This document shows, in pieces, positions 11,674 to 21,702 of a stretch of 64,000 nucleotides of DNA. The stretch's first letter is position 1, and the number at the start of each line of letters is the position of its first letter. Origin of the DNA: Triops longicaudatus (lineage: Eukaryota; Arthropoda; Branchiopoda; Notostraca; Triopsidae); contig JAGQDJ010000185.1 of assembly GCA_022885665.1 (NCBI GenBank), positions 1 to 64,000 on the forward strand, read 5' to 3'. The translations under genes were made by a program, and so were the position numbers. Below the pieces are notes generated by a model. The model did not search any database. It was not told the DNA's origin and was given only the letters and a program-made list of their open reading frames with translations.

Positions 11674-12151
11674 AGCCCCCCCGGTAAATTCTTAACTTTT
11701 GGCTTCGTTTCGGGAAGACTACGAATTTATGCGTAATTTAACGACTCGGAAAATCCACATACATTCAGTAAATGAAAAATACATTTGTCAAAGAATTTAA
11801 AAGGCAACGTATTGTTTTGTATATGAGGTTAGTGATACAACTAAATCCCTAAATTGTTTCGCTTTTTGTATGTTGCGGCCAGCGCCTCACAGCCCGTCCC
11901 CGCATCAAAGACATAAAATTCAGACGCGTCGTCTCTATGTAGTATATACAATTCTTCCTACATTAGGAAGGGATTCTTGCGGCATGTCCAGATTCTGGCA
12001 AGGCGAAATCCATGACTGAAACGCACGAAAAATGCCATGAGTAAAACATTACAACAATATGGCACGAAAATAAAAACATCAACAATCCAAACGACAATTT
12101 TCAATCAAAATCAGGCATAAAAAGCATGACTCATGCGCAAAAAGCCCACAC
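11674..12151. other. Convergent spacer between TSPO and TAB-like genes
   Basis: This holds the 3' ends of two convergent genes. AATAAA-like sites occur (for example AAATAAAAAC near 12067 on the plus strand). No further gene was seen. Confidence 0.4.
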
Positions 12152-14315
12152 CTAATCCTTACAAGGCGACTGAGCTGCCAGATGACGATGTGTCACATGA
12201 ATGGTGATATCCGAAGAAGATACCGGAGTCAAACAAACTGAAAGCACCAAAGTACACCCAAAAATTATTTTACCCGGACAGAAGCCAAGAAAAAAAAAAT
12301 TCTTAATATTTCTGAAAAAATGTACTGAAAAAATCTTGAAACTAGGAAGGGATAGTTGTAAGAATGGTTTAGAAGCCCAATGCACACCTCCCGTTTCGCC
12401 GTGGCAGTAGCAACCTCGAAGAACGGAATTACCTCCGCGAGTGTTTCGCGGCATGTCGCACTGCTCGCACGTTACTAATGCAGGATGATTGCTGAACGTG
12501 CACATACTGCAGTTCCAGTTTTCCTCTTCTCCAGGTACTGAAATGGTCCTCGACAAGGGCAAAACATTAGGACGACCTAAGGGTCAGCGTCAAATTAAAC
12601 AACACTTTTTTTTAGGAGAAAGGGTGACGAGAATATATTTACTTGGCGAAGGAGTCGCAGGTTGCTGTTGTACTGACGGGTATTTGGTAGCATCCGTTTC
12701 ACCCAAAGGTACGCCGCCGGGGTAAGAGTCCACTTTCTGGGCCATTCGGTCGCAATCCATTCGTAGACGCCAATTTTCTTCTCGCAAGGCTTCTAACTCT
12801 TGCAACTATTGAGGAAGTTAATACCGTATTAAGGAAGGCTAAAATAAAAATTTCGAAAGAATCTACTTCTGGAGGGGTTTGGATTTGCAAACGTTCTTCG
12901 GCTTGTTTTAACTTCCATTCGTTTAACTCCTTGCACAGTTTGTCAATCACTTCTTTCAAAATCGCAACTTTACGTTTCTCTTCACCAAGGACCCTTTCAA
13001 GTCTCTCTCTGCGCTCCAGCTGTTGAAGGACCAATTCTGTTCGTAAAAAACGAAAAATGGTTTTAATGATACTTTCGTATCTCAGTGAGGGAAGAATTGG
13101 ACAGGAAAGAATGTTCACTATAGCTGGTTATTTTTATAACTCTTTCTGGATCGCAAGCGTAAAGAATGAAAAAAAAAAGACGAACTTAAAAGTGATACAC
13201 GTATTATTGAGATGAATATGGTTACGGATATGGTTGGTGATATTACCGAGATGACTTGTGTCAAAAGATAAATTTCATGCAAACTTTACCTCGATTTTCA
13301 GGTCTGCTATAAGAAATGGAAGGTTGTTCATGGTAAGAAACCAAGGACTTGGCGGCAGCTGACGGCGAGGGTGTCGATGAAATGGATGTGCTGGGTCTCG
13401 TTCTAACGGCAGACACCGAGCCTCCGTACGGACTGATGGAGATTGACAGCTTGGAGTGGTACCCGGAGGGATCGACTGACGTAGTCGCATACGTCACATG
13501 TCCTGGGCTCTGTGCATGGCCTTCCGGATTAACCGACAAGCTTAAAGACGTCGTTCCTCGACGAGTCCCACCTAATGGGCTTCTAGGACTATGTGCTGGG
13601 GTTAAAGGTAACGGCGAGGTCAAGTCAATGTCTGGGCTATACAAGGTAGGAGGAGTTAAGAAATGTGGACTTGGTTCCACCTACGATGTTAAATAGAAAA
13701 GTGAATTAGTACAAGTTTCTATGAGAATTTAAGGATTTAAAGACAGGAGTTTTATGTTACTTCGACAAAAACTTTCTTGCGAGGCTCAGGAACTGGAGCT
13801 TCTGTTCTTGGCACAGGACTGGAAATGCTGCGCGTGTATTCAGCATTAGATTCATCGTCTAATGGCGTTAAGGCTAACCTAGCTGTAGAAACGGCTAGAA
13901 TAGGAGCACTCGACTGGTGCACGAGATGATGAATGGCGCTGGTAGAGGGATAATCGGCCGACAATTTTCGAGGACAATTTTCTTTTGACTTTGACTTGTC
14001 TCCCATGTTAGGAAAATGTGCCTCAGCTGCACGTGATATTCTACAAAGATTGGGCGTACTTTTGGAACACACACCTGTTCGCTGAATTTGCTCACGGGAT
14101 AGGTAAGCTTCGCTCAAAGCTCTTTGGTATTTGGCCTACGCAATGGTAAATATTAGATTCGTTTTTTCTAAACAAAAAGTATATTTAAATACAAAACGTC
14201 GTTGCTTCATTACTTTGTTAATGCACGCAGTGATTACTGGATCAGGCACAGCAGGGAATTTTTGTTTTAGTTCGTAAAATAGCTGTAGAAGTTTGATGTG
14301 GCTCAAATCAGCCAT
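12152..14315 (-). CDS. TAB2/TAB3-like TAK1-binding adaptor (CUE + coiled coil + NZF)
   Basis: Cytoplasmic adaptor that in known animals links K63-linked ubiquitin chains to the TAK1 kinase in NF-kB/JNK signalling. Predicted exons are 14214-14315, 13761-14135, 13290-13680, 12867-13036, 12643-12805, 12433-12537 and a short last exon ending at 12152. The N terminus (LLQLFYELKQKFPAVPDPVI) matches the first half of the TAB2/3 CUE domain. A Ser/Pro-rich middle follows, then a coiled coil (LERRERLERVLGEEKRKVAI and onward). The C-terminal NPL4 zinc finger reads NWNCSMCTFSNHPALVTCEQ plus CDMPR, with all four zinc cysteines and the Thr-Phe ubiquitin-contact pair. At about 440 residues it is shorter than vertebrate TAB2. 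The second half of the CUE does not look canonical. The last exon is uncertain, since two acceptors fit. Confidence 0.87.
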
Positions 14316-15892
14316 AGCCAAACTATCAAATCATTAAGCACCAAACTGCACTTCATAGCAACCTCCAGTATACTTATTATGAACGTTTTATTGCCTATTC
14401 CTAAGTGTAAAATACATATCAACTGTGCGATGTGGCTGTGTACTTATGTAAACTCGCTGTTTGGCGAAAAATTACAACTTCTCCGTAGCACCTCAACAAA
14501 AACAATGGAAATTTTTTCATTGACCCGAGTATGCAAAGAGGCGGAGCTTGGTCAGCGCGGTGAATTCAAAGATGGCTGAATGTTTGCATAAGCACCAAGC
14601 AGAGTTAAAAGTTTAATTTATTTCCACTTTCACGAACTTACGTACTGTTCCAAGACTTTTTTTAAACTAACTGAAATACTGTATTAGTTTTTTAAAGAAT
14701 ATAAATTTAGCTGAAACCAGAACACATTAAATAAGGAATTTCCCCGTTTTTCTTTATGGTCATTAACGTTGCAGAATACTGTTTTTCTTCCTGCAATGGA
14801 ATAAGCTAATGTAACACGTTTTAAAATAATTTGTTTGAAACGAACGTTCAAAGTGTAGGAGAATCAAAATTATTTGAAATTACGAGTCCAATATATTGGG
14901 TTGCAATTCATTTCCAAACTACTTACCAAGATAAAATCTTACAATGCTATCAATATTTCTGAAGTAGGTTTAAAACAAAGTACACTTTAAATAAGAATCA
15001 AAAATAATATTAAGCTGTCTTGCTAAAATATATGATTTTTTTTTTTTTTTACTTGTAGCCACCCCGGGTTACCCTGTAACCATGATTCGCGTTTCGAATT
15101 CTATTACTAGTTTTCTTCCAGCAAATTCTGGTCCTGTTGCTCGGAAACCCGTATTTACACGCTTGCTCACGTTTGCAAGTTATTCTTAGTTCTCTCTCTG
15201 AAAACTCAGATGTTTTGATTTTTGAAGATCGCTTACCTTGAGTCCGCTAACAGGTAAGTTTGACTTTATATATGGACCGCTTACGTACTGTCTGCTTATT
15301 CATAGATTGAAAACTGTCATTTAATTTTCGACGAAAACATGAAATTTCCGAGCAGTGGTTCTGATTGTTATTTTTTTCAAAGACACTTGGTTTCGTGGTA
15401 CGAAATATATTCTAGTGCTACGCAAAATTTACTTGCACACTTGTTTTTTTTTCACAGATTAAGCGTCGTAAATTTATTGCTTTTTAAAAAATAACCGTTG
15501 TTCATTTTGAACTTTGATGTAAGGGGTCCAATGCTCCAATATAGGAGATTTAAGTGAAACCGGGTTCAAAATTAAATGTCTTTGCGCATAAAATAATTTC
15601 ACCCTGCCTACTTGTGGTATTAAAATAAACTATTCAGAGTACCGTATAATAGAGAATGTTGTATGGCTTTTTTTCTGCCTCTTATATCTAAGTACTTGTT
15701 TACAAATCGCACAGTAGATCCATTCAGGTAGTACATTTGTACAAAAGTAAAGCTTGATTGTGCGATAGACATTCCGGGCCATGTGTCAGGTTTAACCGAA
15801 CATCAGTTGTTCCTTGTTTCGTTGAAAATACGGAAAAATCGGTAGTTAATTATTGATTTGCATTTGCGACAGGTGTTTAAGATTTGTGCAAA
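14316..15892. other. Divergent intergenic region between TAB-like and TCP11-like genes
   Basis: About 1.6 kb, AT-rich, with a T run near 15038-15051. It must hold the promoters of two divergent genes, but no clear TATA or initiator was picked out. The open frame at 14298-14579 (+) overlaps the TAB first exon antisense and was not accepted. Confidence 0.45.
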
Positions 15893-17994
15893 ATGGACGC
15901 GAAAGATAATGAAGAAAACCGAGACCAGTCCAGCGCTGCCAATCCGAAACCACAGTTTTCTCGTCAGCAGTCTGAAGCAAGGGACATTCCTGGCACGAGT
16001 TCTGGCCGTCAGCGAACCGAGAGCGAAAGCTCCGTAACACAGGACGCATCGGGCAAAGCTGACAACAAACGGCTACGGACAATGTCAGCCGGTTTTCCAA
16101 GCCCACATAAAACTATTCCACCGTCGCCTCCAGGCTTTGTGTCTCTTGAAGAAATTATGAAAGCCGCGACTGCTGTAGGAAACATGGCTTTAGCTCACGA
16201 AATCGCAGTAAGTGACGATTTCGCTCTGAAGCCTCCGGAGTTGCCGGAAAATAGGTAAGCTATTTCATTTGTATCACTAGTCCTTATTCCAAAGTTTGTG
16301 CCCCTGTAGTATCGAGAAGCGGGTTGCGGACATGATGCACAAGGCATTCTGGGATTGCATGGAAGAGGAACTTAAGCGCGATCCGCCAAATTATGACCAC
16401 GCATTGAATTGTATCGAAGAATTCCGCGAGGTTGTTAAATGTGTTACGTACTCGCTAAAATAAAATTTTAAATAATCCCCTGAGTAATAAAAGGTATGTT
16501 TGATTTTCATCTTAGACCATGCTGAACCTGATCCTTTCGCACCAGACCAAGACCGCCCAAGAAATCAAAGAAAAGTTGGACACGGAATTGATTAGGCAGC
16601 AAGCGAATGCGGGAGTATTGGACCTACATGTACGATTCGGATCTATTTCTACGATCAGTAACTGAACTGTTCGAATCCTGTTGTTATAGAGCTACTTGCA
16701 GTATATGGTCTCGCTTATGGGACGGATGTGTGCCCCCTTCCGAGATGAAAAGATTCAAGAACTGACCCAGATTCGGGATATTGTTCCCTTGTTTCGGGGT
16801 ATTATGGAAATGTCGGGACTAATGCGAATAGATTTTGCGAATTTCGCCATCTCGCAAGTGAAACCCCATATCGTGGCCCATGGTGTACAGTATGAGCGTG
16901 AAAAGTTTGAACAGTACTTGAAAGTTACGCCTGGTACGTCTGAGTTTTTTTTCTAATGTAAATTGCATAAGAGTAATTGGTAAATGTTAGGACATGTTTG
17001 TTTAATAGACATTCTTAATTAGATGGTCTGCGCAACACAAAAGCATGGCTAGCTCGCCACGTGGCACCGGACAAAACGAGTGCCAAGATTTTGGCAGATG
17101 CGTATTTGGAACTGCTGGAATGGGATCCGGAAAATCGCTATCCTGAGGTTAATAGATTTAATGAAGGAAGACGACTGTGATTCAAGTGTGTGCTAAAAAC
17201 TTTTTCTTTAGACCATGGCTGTCGATGAGTTGCGTTTTAAGGAGCTACAGAAAAAGTGTTTCAACTTGCAAATACTGGGTTCGGTTCTTCTAGTTGCCTT
17301 CTCTACAGTAGCGGCGTCTTTGCAATCGATCACTGAGTTTCGGACGCAATTCAAGCAGCACATTGAGGTCGTTTTGGGCGAAATTTATTCTGATGTGTAA
17401 GTTTTGTACCTTTTCACGATAATTTTTCGCAATTCGGTTTTTCTCCTAAATAATAATAGCAAATACGACATTCGTAATCTTATTGGTACTAAAACTTTTG
17501 ATGTAATCATCATTTTCTTTAGAGCACTTGAGCCTCTTGTACCAAACATCGTACTCCAGATAATCAAAGAAGTAGAAACAGCGTTACCACGTTATGGACA
17601 ACCAGAAATGACTTCTACTGCTAAAGAAGTTTTAGAGATACAGTTAAAGCAGCTTTCTAACCCAGATAATTCAATTCGCCAATTAGTCCGTAAGTGATTT
17701 TCTTTCACTAATATTTATAAATATGTATGTCGTGTTATGTCTGTGTCTAGTGTAGTGACTTTACTAATAAGGTGTTCTGCTACTCTTTACCTAGGAACTC
17801 GTACCAGAGGATTTGTCGAAACGATTATTAGCTCAGAGACCATGCAGCCCACGCCAATTCCTCCAGGCTTGTCATTGTTGAAAGAAGAATTGACTCGCGT
17901 GGCTGGCCAATTTGCTCGTCTGGTTTCATATAACCGTTCCGTTTATATGACGTTTTACAACGACATCATTTCTCAACTCACTGGTTCCAACTAA
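15893..17994 (+). CDS. T-complex protein 11-like protein
   Basis: Member of the TCP11 family (closest in feel to TCP11L1), a conserved helical cytoplasmic protein of poorly defined role. Eight exons: 15893-16254, 16310-16430, 16516-16629, 16690-16933, 17023-17147, 17212-17396, 17523-17689 and 17795-17994. They total 505 residues, the usual size. An acidic, Ser/Gln-rich N terminus (to about residue 85) precedes the conserved core, which starts PPSPPGFVSLEEIMKAA. Core motifs include HKAFWDCMEEELKRDPPNYD, LMGRMCAPFRDEKIQEL and DIVPLFRGIMEMSGLMRIDF. The C terminus carries the family's final helices ending SQLTGSN. The start is the first ATG after a possible leader acceptor. The exon 2 donor (GTTGTT) is weak but keeps the family alignment. 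Confidence 0.93.
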
Positions 17995-18112
17995 TTAAGC
18001 TATTTATACCGTGCACACGTCTCCAACAGTCTGGTAGCTGACTAACTAAACATAACATTTCCGTGGTTGTTTGTAAAAACTTCTGTGATAATATAATTCG
18101 TCTGTAAGCTTC

Positions 18113-21016
18113 CTATAAATCTTCGCCTAATTTGATGATTTCTCTAATTACAAAGTCCATGTGCTCAGTCGTGGGAGGTGGTTGACAATGGATGACCATT
18201 CTGAAGAAGTTGACGTGTTGTTTGCATGGCTGATAGCCGATCATTAAATTGCCGGTTTTCACCATCCGCTCTTTGATTTTCGGAGCCACCTAAGCAGAAC
18301 AGAAACTAGTTAGGTAAATTGGCAGGAGACTGAATTTGCTTCGTCACCTGGGACAACTTGTTCCGCCAGGCATCATCCTCTATTTGACCACGAAGGCTGG
18401 GCGGAATGTACCAGAAGCAGACGTTGGTACAGCTGATATCAGGCAAAACCATTCGAAAACCCTCGGTAGCTTTTAGCTTATCGTGCAAGTATCTAGAAAA
18501 CATTATAATTACTGTATTAACGGGCGTTTCAGTGCACTCCCTTAAACCGATACGAACTCCGAACTTATTCTTTTGGACCAAAGTTAATTGTTTTCACTTT
18601 GGCACAGAAAAGGTATACAAAATAATTGTTCCACAAAGGGTTACTCAAAAATAGCAATTTCTTCTCGTGCGTCACTTGATTAATGACAAATTATTCTTCC
18701 ACAGCCTTTAAACGTGATTCGTAGTACACCATCCCTTAAACGGCAAAGGCTTGAAAACTTTAAGTTTTGTCCTTTTTAATCAGACTGGCTGCCAACGCAA
18801 TTTGAGATTTGCGCATTGACTTAGTAGCACAGTTCGAAGTACAGTAGAACCTCGCTATAAAGAATACTAGTTGAAAGAATCATCGATTGTTGTGCGCAAG
18901 GTTCACAAATCTCGGTGAAATGCCTGCATTTTAGGTCACCATCAGGCTATTACGAACTTCGGTTATAATGAACTTCGGTTATGATGGTCCAGAATCGATA
19001 CGCTTTGACAATTGATCTGAACATTCGTTTTAACGAAGTTTTATTGTACTAAATTCGTAGCGAAAAAAATATTACTTAAATGTATCCTACCTTTTACTAA
19101 TTTTTTTTTTTACAAAATAGAAAGCTGGTGACGCTATGTAAAACAAAACTGCACTGCGAATTTGACGCGTAATGAGTCATATGCAAATACAAAATTGACA
19201 GAACATCCGATTGTTAGATTAATATTTGTTTCTGGGTATTGATCCTCCCTCCCCTCAAGAAAAGTTAATTGATTGGCAAACGTAGAAATGCAACGCATAA
19301 CAGTCAATATGGACTTACTGGGCGCAGTAGAAAGCGTTGTTGACCATTGCTTCAATACCCGAGTCGCCGTGAGCCTTCCACATAAGCCAAAGCTTAAAGG
19401 CATCCACCTTTCGTCCACACTGAAGACTTTTATCGCCGGTATCATAGCTTACGTCATAAAATTTGTCTTGCTGGAATAAGTAATTTGCGGACGCGCTGTT
19501 ACATTTATGCAGAAGGCCCTAAACAAGCAAACAATCCAGTATATTTTGTCGATTCAAACGAATTGAATATGACGTTATGAAAGGAAAAAAGAACATGCCA
19601 ACCTTTTCACGCAACAAGAACGCCGAACACTGTAACGGTGCACCGATCATTTTATGCGGATTCCATGCCACCGAATCTACGCGTTCAATACCGTCCATTA
19701 AGTGACGTAGTTTGCGTGATGCCAACACACTGCCGCCCCAGCATGCCTTTATAGGATCATTAAGAAAAAGAGACTTCGTAATTGCAGATACTTACATCCA
19801 CGTGCAGCCAAAGTCCGTACTTCTTACAAACGTCAGCGATCTCGTGAAGTGGGTCATAAGCCCCTAAAACCGTGGAGCCGCACGTCGCATTAACAAAGAA
19901 CGGCACCTTTCCTTTGCTAATATGACGCTCGACCATTTCTTCCAGTTTCTTGGCCCTCATTTTTCCCATGTCATCCGTAGGAACCTTGGCAATATTGTCT
20001 GTCCCTAATCCTAACCAGTTTGCACCCTTTATTAGGGAATAGTGGCTCTGTCGACGAAAAAAAGAGAATTTATATAAAAATATCGATATTTTTTAACGAC
20101 ATGAAAAAAATACCCAAATCTTAGCGTCTTTTCAATTTATGTACCTCATCAGAAGTGTAAGCTACTAGCGTTCCTACGCTAGCCATGCCTTTCGTTTTCA
20201 CTTCAGGGAAGCGCTTATAGCGAGCCAGAACCATTCCGTACATATTCGAAAGACTGCCACCTGTACCAAATGGAAGACAACGTCAATTCACGCATGTACG
20301 AATACTAGTATTTATGCTTCAGATGAGAAATAACACTTTACCGGGACAAAAGATTCCATCGCCTTCATTCCAGCCGATTAACTGACGGAGATGCTTCAAT
20401 ATATGGTATTCGGTAAGGATGAAAAACGGTGCAACTTCGAATGTGTGTCTATATTATAAATAATTAAAAATCACAAATCATTGAACCGAAGGGTTAAAAC
20501 TATTTTTCAATTACATGTTGGTGTTTAAAGCATCTGTCAGCCATGCACCACCTAATCCTATTGGATCTACTCCGTGATAAAGTTGATTGTAAAAATGTGG
20601 ATGGTTGGTTTTTACACTACAGCGCGCAGCTTTTTGGCACAGGTCCAGGAGTTCGGCGTCAGTCACAGCTTTTCCTACTTCAAGGTCCACTGCTTTCTAT
20701 TAGAGCCATAGATCAAATAAAAGTAATGACAAGGTGAATAAATTCGCAAAACACGCGTCCTAAAAAACTAAAAGAGTCAAGTGCGGAAAAGGGCCAATAC
20801 TTGTAACTCTGCTGGGTGCAAGAAATCAACAACTTTGGCGTTGGTTTTGTTGCCTGTCACAAGACATTCGTCCAACACTAGCTTTGTTATCTTCTCCAAA
20901 AAGGTGTCACCGGAAAGATTAGAAGTGGAAGACATCCTGGAAGCCGGCAGAGAATAAGCGAAACGTTTACTTCGTAACGTAGATCTCATTACAGACTTCA
21001 ACAACCTACACGACAT
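18113..21016 (-). CDS. PLP-dependent acidic amino acid decarboxylase (CSAD/ADC/GAD type)
   Basis: Group II decarboxylase acting on cysteine sulfinate, aspartate or glutamate to give hypotaurine, beta-alanine or GABA. Overall it reads closest to CSAD, but substrate cannot be fixed by eye. Nine exons: 20801-21016, 20515-20696, 20342-20448, 20145-20260, 19796-20047, 19603-19746, 19319-19518, 18348-18492 and 18113-18289. They total 512 residues. Landmarks are NHPHFYNQLYHGVDP, GIFCPGGSLSNMYGM, NATCGSTVLGAYDPLHEIAD, HVDACWGGS, the PLP lysine in DSVAWNPHKMIG, YLFQQDKFYDV and MMWKAHGD-like KLWLMWKAHGDSG. The C-terminal mobile loop and MVKTGNLMIGYQP are present. The N terminus (MSCRLLKSVMRSTLRSKRFA) is basic and looks like a mitochondrial leader. 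Intron 7 contains a pogo-like MITE at 18842-19046. Confidence 0.95.
18842..19046. mobile_element. pogo/Tigger-like MITE in a decarboxylase intron
   Basis: A 205-bp element with imperfect terminal inverted repeats. The left end is CAGTAGAACCTCGCTATAA and the right end reads CAATAAAACTTCGTTAAAA on the opposite strand, flanked by TA on both sides as expected for Tc1/mariner/pogo insertions. It lies wholly in the intron between exons 19319-19518 and 18348-18492. Internally it has two near copies of GAACTTCGGTTAT. It has no coding capacity. Confidence 0.7.
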
Positions 21017-21702
21017 GTTTAGTTATAGACACACATCACTCGTAAACGTTAACCCAAGGATGACGTTTGGAGATATATTGGCTTAGGGTAAGATAACTTA
21101 TCTTCAGAAACTTGACGTAGACAATTTCAAGATCTAAACGATCACTAAGACATCCCACTTTAACCCTTCTAAGGAAATGTATTTAAAATGCTACTAAGCA
21201 TGTAGATATTACAACAATTACAATTAGTTCCGGGTTGTCTGTAGGGCGTGCGGTTCAAGGAACGGCTACTTTGCGACGGATTGCGTGAAAAACTGGAAAA
21301 TTTAGTACGAATTTAGGTCATGGTTGTCTTCTTGTCCTCTAATATTTTTTCTCTAGGACACGACTTAATTTCGAAGCACAAACGCCTGAAGGACAAGAGC
21401 GTTTCGACGCATTGCGTTGTTATAAAAGGGAGGATTTGCATTCATAGACAGCTGTTTCAGACCTAGTATGCAAGGCGGCGTGGGTTGAGCCGGATCAGGC
21501 GCGTATTGCATCTCAAGAGGAGAAAGTTGTCCGTTTTCTCTTAAGAAAACGCACTGATTCAGGTTATGTTCAAACGATACCCGGCAAGACACGCTAAAAC
21601 TTCACAACTTTGCTAGAGAAGTGCGTCCCGAACAGGGCTATTACTGACAACAATTATTATTAGTCAGTTATTTTGCGGTTTTACAATCAAGCTCCCTTAG
21701 AC
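21017..21702. other. Divergent promoter region, decarboxylase / secreted protein
   Basis: The region separates two divergent genes. A plus-strand TATAAAAGGG box (21424-21433) sits about 270 bases before the start codon at 21703, suggesting a leader of about 250 bases that could itself be spliced (CCCTTAG directly before ACATG). A 75-codon minus-strand open frame overlaps the TATA box. Confidence 0.4.

Noticed and set aside
21365..21592. 75-codon minus-strand frame (CVFLRENGQLSPLEMQYAPD) after an AG acceptor
   Set aside because: It reads somewhat like protein, but it overlaps a plus-strand TATAAAAGGG promoter of the secreted-protein gene and no partner exon was found. Left as unproven.
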